This document shows, piece by piece, positions 42,001 to 53,490 of a DNA stretch of 64,000 nucleotides; the first letter of the stretch is position 1; every line of letters starts with the position of its first letter. Under the pieces are notes generated by a model that was given only the letters and a program-made list of their open reading frames with translations, did not search any database and was not told where the DNA came from. The stretch covers positions 80,650,123 through 80,714,122 of the forward strand of contig OY720636.1 of the NCBI GenBank assembly GCA_963169105.1, given 5' to 3'. This DNA is from Ceriagrion tenellum. Lineage: Eukaryota; Arthropoda; Insecta; Odonata; Coenagrionidae. The translations under genes and the position numbers were made by a program.

Positions 42001-42720
42001 ATTATGGCTGGTCGCAAGAACATTTCTTTATGGAATCAATGAGTTTTGTAAAATTGTAGAACTTATAAGTTTATTCAGGTTGCAGCTACACATCCATTGG
42101 CTACTCATTTACCAATAGTTGATAGCTTCAAATGTTTAATTCAACAATCCACCGCCGGATAAAATTTGCAAAAATTTTGCCTGTGAATAATTGCGGAATG
42201 CATAACATAATTGGTCAGTCAGAGTAAACAAACTGGTAATTTGTCTCAAAACAACTATTTTATCAAGTAATTAAGTCTCCAACCGATTCATTGCGCATCC
42301 GCCATCTTGGCTACTTATGGAACCCATAACTTCATGCCATTAGTTATGAGACCAACACATTTTTCGTATGCTTCTGCAACACTTATTGAATGGTTGCCAT
42401 GGCTGATGGGTCCCACAGTTTTAATCAATGAACATGTGTCTTGCCTGTAACTGGCCCTTGATCAGCACAAAATTTCGCCTCCGTTTCCACATACAAGCAA
42501 TATATGTTACTCTTTGAACTCTATTCATACATATGCTCAGAGCAATAGCCTCCATTTGTTTAGCAAAAGTTCTTCCCCAAAAATTTTAAGTAATGAATAC
42601 TCACAAATAGATTTCATTTTCCGATGAAGTTTTCTGTCAAAATTCCAAGTCCCAGCATGTTCTTGCAAGTTAACTGTCGATTGGTAGGTGAAATATTGGA
42701 ATATTCACTTTCGTAGACTG
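42000..42720 (+). repeat. Dispersed repeat family C, copy 1
   Basis: The order of blocks GAACATTTCTTTATGGAATC, CCGCCGGATAAAATTTGC, CATTGCGCATCCGCCATCTTGG, GGTTGCCATGGCTGATGGGT and CGCCTCCGTTTCCACATACA recurs at 43.27-43.83 kb. The last part recurs in reverse at 51.19-51.43 kb. No coding domain was seen. It is probably an unclassified DNA transposon or long MITE. Confidence 0.7.
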
Positions 42721-43264
42721 AATAAGAATGAAGTGAACAAGGTGACGTTGCTTTGAATTGTTGTGGGCCTCTATTTAATGATCAATGACTTGAAACTTAT
42801 ATTGTGAGAAAGTTCCTATTATATGAGTGGTGACTTAGTACTCTAAGGTCATCGCTGTACTGCTTTAGAGAATCAATACTCGGAAGCTTTCAAATCCGCT
42901 TCCGTCAATGTCATGCGGAGAGAGAAGGGGTGGAGTGTTTTGAAAATGAAAAATTATCCATCTAAAACGGTTGGGATGTCTGATATTTCCTATAAAGACG
43001 TCACAAGGGCGTAGACTCAGTTTTAATTCTGGGACGTCAGATTGATGCCAAAAATAAAAAAAAGGAGGATCAAAATATATATATACCTACATAAAGGGCA
43101 GAGAAGTTCACCTTTTGTGTCCACCGCCAGGGGGTCGTCCCATCGCCGATTGTTTTGACTCCGGGTTGAGATGCCCTTGGCATATTACTTCGCGACTCTT
43201 GTGACGCAGCCAGGGGATACAAAATGACGCCGCATCGAGATCGTTCATGTCCGGATGCGAGAAC

Positions 43265-43830
43265 ATTTAGTCATGGAATCAATCGTTATGAGATCCGTAA
43301 ATTATAGATCTCATAAAAATATTCAGGTTACAGGAACACATCTACTAACTACATAACTACAGGAGAAGAGGATGCCTCGGTAGTTAAACTGGCTAAAGCA
43401 CTAGGCCGGAAATCTGGGTTTGAATCCCGGTCAATGCGGATGATTTTTTCTCTTTGGAAATTTGCATATTTACCAACAGTTAATAGCTCCGATCATTTTA
43501 TTTAATCTTCCAACGCCGGATAAAATTTACGAAATTTTAGCCTATAAATAATTGCTGATGCACATGACGAATAGTCAGTTAGAGTTAACAAACTGGTCAT
43601 TTGTCTCGAAACATCTCTTTTTATCTAGTAATTAGGTCTCCAAGCGGTTCATTGCGCATCTGCCATCTTGGCTACTTATGGAAGTCATAACTCTATGCCA
43701 TAAGTTATAAAACCAATACACTTAGCTAATGTTTCTGCAACATTTATTGAATGGTTTCCATGGCTTATGGGTCCCATAAGTTGACAGAATACATAAGTGT
43801 CGTTCCTACAACTGGCCATTAAACCGGCAT
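43265..43830 (+). repeat. Dispersed repeat family C, copy 2, interrupted by a SINE
   Basis: It matches copy 1 on both sides of a tRNA-like insertion at about 43365-43460. The shared blocks are TCATGGAATCAATCGTTATG before it and AACGCCGGATAAAATTTACG, CATTGCGCATCTGCCATCTTGG and GGTTTCCATGGCTTATGGGT after it. Confidence 0.7.
43365..43460 (+). mobile_element. tRNA-derived SINE head
   Basis: GGATGCCTCGGTAGTTAAAC with TGGCTAAAGCACTAGG resembles a D-arm/A-box region, and CTGGGTTTGAATCCCGGTC is a good B box. TTTTTT/CTC follows. There is no proper cloverleaf acceptor. It interrupts repeat family C, so it is an insertion. Confidence 0.6.
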
Positions 43831-44727
43831 TAAACTGGCTGGAATTCGATTTACGCGATATTCCGTAGAAATGTGCGCTTTCAACGTTCACATCGCGAAG
43901 TTGGTGGGTCGGGAGATGGAGAGTAAATAACTTTGGAGAGCAAACCGAATCTTTTAACACTAATAATTAAAGCAATGGAGAATACATGGTCACATTCGCG
44001 ACTCCAGGATGGAAAGATGGAAAGACATCATTTACCGGGAAAGCTGAAAACACCGGAACGATGATACTGCCGGTGGGCGTGTCGTGCCTTTTTTTGTATT
44101 TATCGTAAAGTTTTTGACCCATTAAATATTTAATTTTACAAATATAACTGTCAACGTACAAGAACGATTGTGCTTTTACTTTTGAAATATGCACATAAGT
44201 TGTATGAATCATATAATTGCGGAAGTTAACGTAAAAACATATCTAGCGGTGAAGGGAAAAACTTCCCATGGTTCGAAATTTTTTTGATAACTTTTAATGA
44301 AAATTTTGAAAATCACCGATGATTTATTCATTCCATGAAATGATTGATACCGTGAATTATATTCGTGAAGCGTCTATATTTGGGACAGCAAGAACGCATC
44401 ATTAAATTTCCCTCACTATGACGATGGATGTAGTTTTAATCGCCAGATGATATGTTCGTATCGGTTTATCTACTTGATGCGAAAGTATTTTCCTCCGGAG
44501 AAATCATTTGAAAGCGACTCGTGCTGCAATGAAGGTTGCGTTGGGGAAGGTGCTCGTTACTCAAGGATAAATTAAGGTGGTTGGAGGGCGAATCGTGAGT
44601 CGTTGAGTTCACATTTTTATAACTTTTTAAGCTAGTCGAAATAAAATTCCTCGACCACATCTCACTTCAGTACATCAATTTATACTCCACTTTCTCCGGC
44701 GACATGTTGTAGAACAGCATGTTGAAC
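43831..44727. other. Non-coding, nothing recognised
   Basis: No supported feature. Confidence 0.4.
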
Positions 44728-44936
44728 AATGAAGCTCAAATGATATCGTACTGTCTACCAAATTTATTTCAAACTCTTACTACACGTGTTTCAACTGTCT
44801 AGCAGTCATCACCAGGCAAGACTGTCTAGCAGTCATCACCAGTCTTGCCTGATGATGACTGCTAGACAGTTGAAACACGTGTTGTAAGAGTTTGAAATAA
44901 ATTTGGTAGACAGTACGATATCATTTGAGCTTCATT
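44728..44936. repeat. Palindrome of Penelope-type 3' terminal sequence with hammerhead cores
   Basis: Left arm 44728-44822 and right arm 44842-44936 are reverse complements over about 95 bp (AATGAAGCTCAAATGATATC outer). The arm sequence is nearly the same as 18290-18366, the region just 3' of the GIY-YIG fragment. The right arm carries CTGATGA (44849-44855), T, hairpin GACTG-CTAGA-CAGTT, GAAAC. In the left arm the core base next to the loop is changed (TGGTGATGA). Confidence 0.9.
44849..44876 (+). ncRNA. Hammerhead-like core
   Basis: CTGATGA, a one-base T spacer, a 5-bp hairpin with one G-U pair, then GAAAC. All invariant core bases are present. Confidence 0.5.
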
Positions 44937-45300
44937 GATCAATTTATACGTTGGAAATAACCGTACGCGTCATAATATTAATGATATAAGAATTGCGTTT
45001 GAAAATTTTTGTCTCAATTAAAGCATTGTTATGACTTGGGTTTACGGCGCAGAATTCGGAATTCAAGCGAAAACCGTATTTAATATACGTGACTTTTTAT
45101 TAGGAATGCTACTTTGATATTTTATCGATACCATTGTAATAATACGAAAAGCACCTGTGTTTTCACGTATAGGAGAAAATCGCCACTTTCAAGGCTGAAT
45201 TTCAGTAAATCTGTCCTGGAAATCCTGTATTATTGCCATCTCAGTTTTCAAACGGACTTCAATGATGCTATTTCCAAGTTTTCAGAAAATTTGGAATAAG
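44937..45300. other. Non-coding, nothing recognised
   Basis: No supported feature. Confidence 0.4.
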
Positions 45301-45790
45301 TGACCCTGAGGCCAGAGTCACTTTTTCGAGTCTATTTCACTGAATCGACGGAAGGGGTCGCGAGAAGCGATGACGAAATCACCCTTATCGGGCGCGTGAA
45401 TCTTCATCGCGACCCCTGTATCTTTGCCACCGTTCCCACTTTCATGAGTTTTATGACTTCCTCCCCTCATTCGGTTGATTCGCCTTTAAGACACCTTTTA
45501 TAATCGCCGCCGCCCATCACGCGACACTATCCCACCACCTTCCTCCCTCCCTTCCCGTTCTCCTCCCCTGAAACAAATGAAGGATCGTGGAGCGAAGCGA
45601 GAGTGTTTATCTAGGCGGCGGATACGAATGGATACCGTGCCCCGTGCCTGCCTCTTTAGCGGGTCTTGCTTGTCTCTGGGATCGCGTGGGAAAATCCAAC
45701 GACCCACGAGACACGAAAGCCTAGATATTCTCTCTTTTTCTTTGCCATCTCAAGAATTCCACCGCCTCCTCCTCCTCAATATTCTCCTTT
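45300..45790. other. GC-richer patch, no recognised gene
   Basis: The G+C is higher than in the surroundings, with short frames on both strands (45300-45503 plus, 45498-45707 minus, 45577-45792 plus). No domain or splice-consistent exon could be recognised. Confidence 0.3.
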
Positions 45791-46079
45791 AAACTGCGGT
45801 GAGTTATGAAACAGCACCCCTCTCCTGTTGCATAATATCATCGATGAGACGGAGAAATTATGTTCGTATCTCCGTGTTGTTTTTGCGAGATATCCCTGAA
45901 CATTATGCATATTTTCAAAAGATTTGGCCTCGTCATCAAGGAAAGGGTATCATCTTTTCAAAGATAACAAAATATCAGGCTGGCGTATTTCAGTAATGAT
46001 GGGGTAATTAAATTCTTTAAAAATACCTTTAATACCTTCTTTACCTTTCAAAATTACCTTCTTTACCTTTAATATATAA

Positions 46080-46165
46080 ATTGTTCTCGGGTTTTCGTCC
46101 GAGTTAGGATTTTGGTTGCTGTCAACGTTTCGATGGAATACTCCTCCATCTTCTTCAGAGGAATG
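46080..46165 (-). mobile_element. Penelope-type 3' end with hammerhead-like core (solo)
   Basis: The minus strand contains CTGAAGA, A, hairpin GATGG-AGGAGTATT-CCATC, GAAACG (core 46127-46158). It then reads TTGACAGCAACCAAAATCCT and ACTCGGACGAAAACCCGAGA. The GAAACGTTG...AAAACCCGAG run is the same style as the 13.6-14.6 kb element's end (GAAACGTTGGGTCC...AAAACCCGAGAAACC). Confidence 0.6.
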
Positions 46166-47073
46166 ATTCCCAGGACATTCCGTCTACGCTTATGTAGCTG
46201 TTTAATCGGGGAGGGGGGGGCATTGTTGTCTCCTTTTTTGAATTAAAGGTTTTCATTCCCTGCTTAGGATGTACCCAGGGTCCCGATTCTTTTGGTAGAC
46301 GTTTCCGATACCCTTTGGCTTTGGAGACCAGTTGAGCATCATCAAAGGAGATGATATGGTCTTCTGATAGGCTATGTCCAGTGAATTAATATACTTATAT
46401 CGCCGAGAAAGAACAAAATCTTATATGAATACCTTTCGTACGTCGGATATGTTACAGCAGGTTATACCAGAAGGACAATCAATGAAAAAAAATGAAGAAG
46501 AAATTCTTCCTCTTCGATCGCGTTTGAAATTTAAGTGTGTAGTTAGTATTTTCATTTTCATAGGTATAAAATATCGGAAGAATTAAAATAATATTGTTAA
46601 GAGTACATCCTCCTGAAATTAACTTTTGTTCAAAACCGGTCGTAAGAATAATTTTTATCTGTAGTTAGCAAAGTATGGTTTTTCTTTGTGTCGCAATGGA
46701 AATAATCCAATAAGTAGATCCAGAGATGACGTGTTACATGAACGCTAGCGCAATATCAAACTCATGATCTAGTGGTAAATAAAAGGAAGTGTTTAATAGT
46801 TAATCGAGAGAAGCGATGGTGGTTCTCAAAAGCCTTTTTTACATAAAAAATCAACTTTTCAATACTTTGGAACGTTGAAAATGCAGTAATCAGGATGAGA
46901 TATAAAGGAGAAATTACTATAACACAAAATAAAAGACATTAACTCATTAGAATAATCGGACATTACATTTTATATTAACCAGACTACATTGATATTTTGT
47001 TAATGATATTAAGGAATAAGAGATCTTGTTAGTGATATTTGTGATGTTAGCGATATCAATACTTTATAGATAT

Positions 47074-47074
<1 letters not shown>

Positions 47075-47152
<78 letters not shown>
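47075..47152. repeat. (TA)n microsatellite
   Basis: About 39 uninterrupted TA repeats. Open frames reading Ile-Tyr through it are artefacts. Confidence 0.97.
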
Positions 47153-47154
<2 letters not shown>

Positions 47155-48500
47155 TATATTTTGGCTTGAATCTTTCTGTCCGGGGTCCCAAAAAACTCTC
47201 GGCGTTTTCGAGGTTTGACCTAAGCAGATCATCATCACAATTAATAATATAGTAGACCACGTGAGGATGAAGTTTTGAATTTGTTTAAACTGGTTGAATC
47301 ATATAACAGGCTATGGGAAATGCTTCTTTAATTAATGCGTTCTACAATCAGGATGTTCCTCAAGTATAACTCCGTGAACTTGACGAAAGCCTTGTTAGTG
47401 ATTAGACGGGCCACAGGTATGATCACAGTAAGGACTCGATCGTCATCAGGTGAACGATTTGCTTTATCGCGACCTAAAATGATAATATGCGCCGAAAGTG
47501 AAGGAGAAGAAGGAAAGCCTATGGTAATCCACGGCGTCAATTAACGTAACGAGGGGGAAGGAATCCGGGAGCCCCAATTTTCCCAACTGGGTCGGCTGCT
47601 CCTCGATTCTCTCTCGCAGCGGATGCGGTCGTGGAAATGGAACGGGAGGAGAAAGAAATGGCCGTCCGATGCTCGCGAAAGGGCCACGGTCACTTTATGC
47701 CACCGGGCAACTTCCCGCCTCGAATGAGAAATGACGAATGAGAGAATAAAGGCTCTGCCGCGCGCTCCACGGAGACCTGAGCTCTGACCCTACTATGGTG
47801 GAAATGGGTTTTAACCAAAAAGGGTTTCGTGAGCTCGACCGTCGAACCCTTTAGTAGAAAGTAGAGAGTAGAAAGGGAGTATATGCATCATACTGATGTC
47901 AATTGAACCCTTAGAATCCACGTTTAAACAGTTTTAGTATAGAAAAATCGCTGCGACACAACTAGATTTAGGGTGTTTGAAGCTATTTTCATGAATTCAA
48001 ATATTTTCGGGCGACATATTCCTGGCAACATTAACGTTTTTAGGGATTGGTACCAGAAATTTATTTTGGATCAATTGTTTTTATTTTCATTTTTCACATT
48101 GATTTATTTTTGATTTGTTGGTGATTGACCATTTAAACGTCTGAACTTTATTATTTCGTTGTTACCACCTGGCAGACAGCCAACTTGTAACACTTTTGGA
48201 TAATATCAATATGTATTCAGTAAATTGGGACTTTTCTCATTTGTTCAATGCCATATATTGCTAGTGGAAAATCATGGTCATCATATACGCGTAGTTTCTG
48301 GCAACTAATATATATATTTCCGTCTTTAGAGCGCTTGCTTGCGCTTTACGGCATCCAATTTCCAGGCCTCTCTGTTTACCCAGTCTCCTTCTCGCAGGTT
48401 TCTCTCCGCCATGGCTTTCGCCTTTCCGCTTCTCCATGAGTTAGGTGGCCTTCCTCTCTTTCTCCTTTCATAGGGTTTACACTCCATGATGGTGCGGGGC
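47153..48500. other. Non-coding, with GC-richer patch at 47540-47800
   Basis: The 47540-47800 patch (with GCCGCGCGCTCCACGG) has higher GC but no recognisable gene. Other parts are AT-rich. Nothing more is supported. Confidence 0.4.
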
Positions 48501-48508
48501 AGTCTTTC

Positions 48509-49024
48509 TCAGAGCATCCTCTGAACATGTCCGTACCACAGCAGTTGTTTTGACTTGATTTCGTCCAGAATGTTTGTTATCATTTTCATAATTTCTCGAA
48601 TTCTCTCATTTTTTACTCTATCAAGCCTGGATTTTCCGGCTTCCCTTCTAAAGAAGTCCATTTCTGTAGCTACAAGTTTCTTCCCGTCAATCACATTCAT
48701 TTGCCATATTTCACTCCCTTATGTAAGTATGCTTTTAAATATGGTGTTGTATATGTATCTTTTATTTCGATTTGATATATCTTTGCTCCATAGTATTGAA
48801 TTTAACATATTAATGGTTGCTCTACCTTTATTAATCCTATCTTCAATCGTTTCTGCGCTTCTTCCACTGCTGTGTATTTTTATGCCTAAATATTCATATG
48901 AATCACACGCCTCTACTATTTCATTGCTATCCTCAAGCACAATGTCTTCATTTTTTCCTCCAATACACATATACTTAAATGATTTAAGATTTTCCCGCAA
49001 AAGAAGCCCGAGACAGATATTCAC
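48509..49024 (-). pseudogene. LINE post-RT C-terminal region
   Basis: Two successive frames (49024-48719, 48700-48509). The first contains YEYLGIKIHSSGRSAETIED with RINKGRATINMLNSILWSKD. The second contains ATEMDFFRREAGKSRLDRVK and QLLWYGHVQRM. Both strings are typical of the region after the RT in insect LINEs. The KYMCI motif appears twice (end of the RT frame and start of this one), which marks a small duplication at the frameshift. Confidence 0.85.
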
Positions 49025-49758
49025 ATATACTTAGTTTTTTGCATGTTGATATCCAATCCCCATGCATTATACGCTTCTTTTAGCTTTCTAAATATAAAGT
49101 TAATATCATCTCTGTCTTGGGCTAGAATTACCTGGTCATCTGCATAATGTAGTGTGTATATGGTCTTGTCTCCTACAGGCAAGCCCATGTTTGCGCATTG
49201 TCTTTTCCATTGTTTAAGGGCACCGTCGATATATATTCTGAATAGGCTAGGTGAAAGACAGCATCCTTGTCTTAGCCCTTTATTTGTTTTAAATGGTTTT
49301 CCTAGATTGTTTCCCACTTTCACTTGAGATGTAGATTCTGCATAAAGTTTCTGTATTGCCCTTATGATAGATTTATTTATGTTTATTGCCTCAAGTACCT
49401 CCCATAGGTTTTTCAAAGGTACGCTGTCATAAGCTTTTGTGATATCAATGAATATGAAATGCACTTCTCGGTCAGTAGCTCTCCTTTTTTCTACTATTTG
49501 CGTCAAACAAAAAGCGTTATCTATTGTTGAGCGTCCTGCTCTAAATCCGGATTGTTCTTCACTTTCAAATTGCCAATACTCTTCATCAATGAGCTGCGTC
49601 AATATTCTACCGTATATTCTGCTTAATGTGCAGGTGATTGCTATTCCCCTATAGTTCTTGGGCTGGTCTTTTGGGTCTTTCTTATGAATTGATACTATCC
49701 ATGATTTTTGACAGTCATTTGGGAGGTTTTCTCCGTTTAAATATTTATTTATTAACAT
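49021..49758 (-). pseudogene. LINE reverse transcriptase domain
   Basis: A frame of 245 codons. It contains WIVSIHKKDPKDQPKNYRGI (fingers, K-K-x2-P...NYRGI), LIDEEYWQFESEEQSGFRAG and RSTIDNAFCLTQI. It also has FIFIDITKAYDSVP (motif A, catalytic Asp), NKGLRQGCCLSPSLF (motif B) and YTLHYADDQVILAQ (motif C, YADD). All three catalytic motifs are intact here. The surrounding element is broken by a frameshift at the 3' end of this frame and a stop near 49770. I do not assign a clade. The pattern is common to many arthropod LINEs. Confidence 0.9.
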
Positions 49759-49930
49759 CGTTAGTAGATACAGTAATTTTTTGATGGTTCTTTCACCAAC
49801 TCAATGCAAATATTTTCCGGTCCAGGGGAGGTACCAGTCTTCATTTTTCTGATTGCCTTCAGTACGTCTTCCTCGGAGATTTCAAATTTTTCTTCTTATG
49901 AATTTTCTCCAACTTCTATGAATAGATTTA

Positions 49931-51180
49931 AATGGAGAGTATTGGTATATATCTCTGCGGAAAAATGTAGAATTTGTTTCACAACGAAAAGGAAAATTTA
50001 ATTATTGTATTGAAAAAATAACGAAAAGCCTTATGGTCACTCACCTAGTGTACGATATATGTGTACTCGTATATCATGGTTCTAACTACCAACTACTAAC
50101 CGGCACGTTTCTAGTTAATTCTTATTTTAGTAACATCTGAATGAGAACTTAACTTTAGGATATTTTGTGATTTAATAAATAAACTATCTTAATTTTATCC
50201 AGTATTCGTTTTTGTAAAAAACCACTAATTGGTTAAATAATAACCATGTAATAGTCTTAATCATAATAAATCGAAGATTTAGTTATAAAAAAAATTAAAT
50301 GTCACTCAAGCCAAGAAGTGAACATTTTTTTATATATCTCAAGTCCTCTATCTTCAGGAAGTAAAAAATTTTTCGGGGCAATCGTATTTCGCCTTCAGAT
50401 ACTGACCATTCAACGAGTATTTTCTAATTAAAAAACTACACCGAAGCGAGTGCCTGGCTCCGATGATGCTGGGGGATCTGTTCATTGCATAATCCCGCCT
50501 GAGCAATGTTTTTTTTTTATTTTTCCTGAGCCTCTTGAAAAAATTTAATCCCTGCCATTACGACTCCATTGAGCCGTGGGAATGCCAACCGCATCCATTC
50601 GCTCGGGGTGCACGATGGATTTTAAAAAATCCAGAAGAGAAAGTTGTGTGGGAATCTGGAGAAATAGTCTCGCCTGGCATTTTACACCCTCCCACCCCCC
50701 ACCCCATCATGGGAACTTCTTCTGAGACCCTAAGTGCTTCCTCGATTGACAGTCAAAGCTCCCACCCATCCTCGGGATATCGACAAACATCCTCCATGGG
50801 GTCTCTCCGTCTGAATGTACATAGCCTTCAATTATTTTGGTTATATATCTCAATTAATGCTTCCGATTTATTTCCTCCCAGACTGCGTCCTTGGCACATT
50901 TTTCTTGATTATTTGATCAATCAACGCATTAAAACTGCATCGCATTACGGGGCTAAATGACTTCCAAGTAGCCTTGAAACGGTGAGAGCCACGAGACCTC
51001 CGATAATTTCTAACACGATTGAAAGACATTCGAGCATTTTAAGTGCCACATTAATATGTCCCGGCAAACCAAAGGTCCGTGGTTCCATTTCCAGTCCAGG
51101 CTGAATGTTTCTCAGGGCAATTTCATAGTATTTCAATGCCACCTTGTTTATTTCATTCTTATTTCCTCTTCGAAAGTTAT
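49931..51180. other. Non-coding; one unrecognised 141-codon frame
   Basis: A plus frame at 50535-50960 (MKKFNPCHYDSIEPWECQPH start) has no recognisable domain, no repeats and no splice support. It is listed here only so that it is not lost. The rest is AT-rich. Confidence 0.35.
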
Positions 51181-51184
51181 ACTT

Positions 51185-51480
51185 CAATATTTCACCTACC
51201 AATCGGCAGTTAATTCACAATAACGTGCTGGGACTAGAAATTTTGACAGAAAAATTCGTCAGAAAATGAAATCTATTAGTAAGTATGCAAAATTTTCACA
51301 CTTTTGGGAAAGAAATTTTGCTAAACAAGTGGTCGCGATGCAGTGCACTATTGCTCTAAGCATGTATTAAAAACCTGCTTCCAAAGTGAAATATATTGCT
51401 TGAATATGGAAACGGAGGCGAGATTATATGCTGATTAAAGACGATAAAAATGAGATGAAGAAATGTATTGATACATAAAT
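51185..51480 (-). repeat. Dispersed repeat family C, copy 3 (inverted)
   Basis: TTCACCTACCAATCGGCAGT, TTTGACAGAAAAATTCGTCA and GCTTGAATATGGAAACGGAG are reverse complements of blocks at 42460-42700. Confidence 0.7.
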
Positions 51481-52013
51481 GTTTCTTTGCGCGGATGAAA
51501 TTAGCAAAAAATTGACAAAGATCTTTAAGTTATTATTCTAATTAAAATTCCCTCTAAATTTTAAGTATTTGATAAGTACGAACATTCATTTACGTCCTCG
51601 TACCTCCTGGCCATACAGAGTAAAATCGTGCATGCACGTCTTACAAATTTGCGCCACACCACGTCCATACCACATGTAGATGGTTCCATTGATGGAAGTT
51701 ATCACATTCAAAGATGTTTTTAGTCCGGTTCGAAGTAAATATTTTTGTTCTCATACCACAATATTTAGGATCTTACTCGGTAATTGTGTTGTATTTATTT
51801 TGTATTGCCTGCATACTGTATGATCTTCTTGCTTCCATTGATTATTTATCAAACAAACTTGAGTTTAAGGAACAGATAGGCACAAAAATTCGTTTTTTTC
51901 CACGCACCATAATAGACCATCATGAAAACTGAGCTCCACTAAATACACTCCCATAATACACGTCACCATTTCATCCCAACGCTTCATCCCTTACATCCTT
52001 ACCCGGCTGGTGT
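51481..52013. other. Non-coding, nothing recognised
   Basis: No supported feature. Confidence 0.4.
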
Positions 52014-52345
52014 TAGGGATCGGGCTGGTGTGGTGGCTAGAGTACTGGCTTACCATACGGGCGGCCAGGGTTCAAATCCCTGCTGGAGAGGGTGTTTTTC
52101 AGAGAAAACCCGATCCCTACTTGAGTTTTTTGTGAAGGACGCTTAAGTACAGTACTATGTCTGTCGGATAAGACATTAAGCCGTGTTCCCCTTTCGTTAA
52201 GAGCAGGCCAATGCCGACGCTGGGTTTCTATCCACCATTCCTCCCTTACCTGTCCCCTATGGCATAAATGACCTTAGCTGTCGGTCGCCTCCCCTAATAC
52301 CCATTTCAATCCAGCGGCTGGTTTCCTAACACCCCCTGCCACACT
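52014..52345 (+). mobile_element. tRNA-derived SINE, most complete copy
   Basis: The head reads GGCTGGTGTGGTGGCTAGAG as A box, TACTGGCTTACCATACGGGC, then GGCCAGGGTTCAAATCCCTG as a good B box. The body contains ACTATGTCTGTCGGATAAGA with CATTAAGCCGTGTTCCCC. The tail contains GGCCAATGCCGACGCTGGGT and CCTATGGCATAAATGACCTT, then GTCGGTCGCCTCCCC. Truncated copies of body and tail occur at 35.75, 36.49 and 32.6 kb in reverse orientation, which defines the consensus. Length is about 330 bp. Confidence 0.85.
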
Positions 52346-53060
52346 TCACGATTATATTGCTATCTAATCATTTATATCAGAACACTCCCATAATATACTT
52401 CACGATTTCACCTCCAAAATCCGTATCCTTCACGCCGCTGGTGTCCTAACACCCATTTCAACACGTCCATGGGGCGGCTCGTTTGGTAGTTTATAGATGT
52501 AGATATGCGATAACACATATTCATAACCAAATATGAATTATAGAGAGAGGGGGGGTGAGGTAGAGAGGGCGGGAGGGATTGAGAGACAGAGAGGAAGAGA
52601 GACCTCGGTCCCAGCAGATAAACGAATAACACCCTTGGCGTACCCATCCTCATAGGACGACTGCGATGTATCCAGTATTCAGTCTACCACTCCACCAGGA
52701 GTTTTAGGTGTTCTCTCCATTTCTCAGAGAAATTAAGTGATCTAGTAAAGTTATTAAGCAAAACTAACGTACTTTTTCACAGGTTTATTGAATTACAACG
52801 GGTTTCGATTTCTTATTACATCATATTCAGAGTCTGCTTGCCAGGGTCAAATTTCCTTTTTAGGGAATTGAGTTGAGCATTAAATGAAGATGATGTTATT
52901 AGACATCGGAACGCGTTGTTATCCTATAAAACTACGGAAAAGTAAGAGTGTTTTTCTTTAATTATTATATTAACTTCCACATATCACGATATCAAAATGA
53001 ACTTTGTGACATTCCATACAGCTTTCATTGTCGCACACCGGCCTAGGTTTTCACAACACA
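52346..53060. other. Repeat traces and non-coding DNA
   Basis: CCTAACACCCCCTGCCACAC near 52328, GTGTCCTAACACCC near 52440, and GTTTATAGATGTAGATATG near 52488 are traces of the ATCTAC-tailed repeat in reverse. A GAGAGAGGGGG purine tract lies at 52540-52605. No gene. Confidence 0.45.
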
Positions 53061-53101
53061 ATGTCATTTTCAAGGAATTTTCAAGACCTTGAAAATGACA
53101 T
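53061..53101. repeat. Short inverted repeat, Penelope-end-like
   Basis: ATGTCATTTTCAAGG and CCTTGAAAATGACAT are perfect 15-bp inverted repeats 11 bp apart, flanked by GGTTTTCAC on the left and GTTGAAACC on the right. They resemble diverged ends of the 39.5 and 58.2 kb fold-backs (CCTTGATAATGACAT, GAAACC). Confidence 0.55.
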
Positions 53102-53134
53102 GAGTTCCGTTGAAACCTTCATCGGTGTTCATTC

Positions 53135-53490
53135 ATTAGTTGTTCAATCCTAAGATAGGTTGGCTGCAGCCCTCCATCCTTCCCTACCTACTGCTAGTTC
53201 CCTTTCCTTCTGGTATCTCTGCCTATGTACTTTCCACTTTATTTGGTCCATGAATTAATTCCTAGGTCTTCCTCTGGGGAATTTTTCCTCTAACTCACCT
53301 TCAATTATATTCTTCATAAATCCATTTTGTCTCTGGGTGTGTCCAATCCATCTTGTTTATCTTTTCTCTATGGTATTCCATGTGGTCTTTTCCTCTTCTA
53401 CTCTTTTTTATACTTCATCACTTCTTATTTTTTCTGTCCATTATGTCTTCAGCATCATCTTCATTGTACAAAGTTCAGACTGAAACTATT
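53135..53490 (-). mobile_element. 3' end of LINE family A
   Basis: Read on the minus strand it matches 27.70-28.07 kb: the ATTGGACACACCCAGAGACA block, the GAGGAAGACCTAGG block, and GGCTGCAGCC before the 3' end (CCTATCTTAGGATTGAACAA). It is degenerate, with no intact frame. Confidence 0.75.

Larger units (their letters stand above)
48340..49930 (-). mobile_element. 5'-truncated non-LTR retrotransposon (LINE)
   Basis: It includes the RT coding block and the downstream C-terminal region on the minus strand, starting abruptly near 49930. Upstream of the main RT frame the strand decodes FEISEEDVLKAIRKMKTGTS with SPGPENICIELVKE, the conserved entry to the RT domain. Several stops and frameshifts are present. 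The endonuclease ORF part is missing, as expected for a truncated insertion. Confidence 0.88.

Noticed and set aside
43365..43460. Functional tRNA gene
   Set aside because: A good B box but no full cloverleaf. It interrupts a repeat, so it is a SINE insertion.
47009..47260. Ile/Tyr-repeat ORF
   Set aside because: It reads through a (TA)n microsatellite.
47161..47260. Another hammerhead-like core at TGATGATGATCTGCTTAGGTCA
   Set aside because: The hairpin does not pair and the core spacing is wrong.
48555..49034. 159-codon plus-strand hydrophobic ORF
   Set aside because: It is antisense to the LINE post-RT region, which has clear homology on the minus strand.
50535..50960. 141-codon ORF as a real gene
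   Set aside because: No domain, no splice evidence and no neighbours to support it. Kept only as a note in the features.
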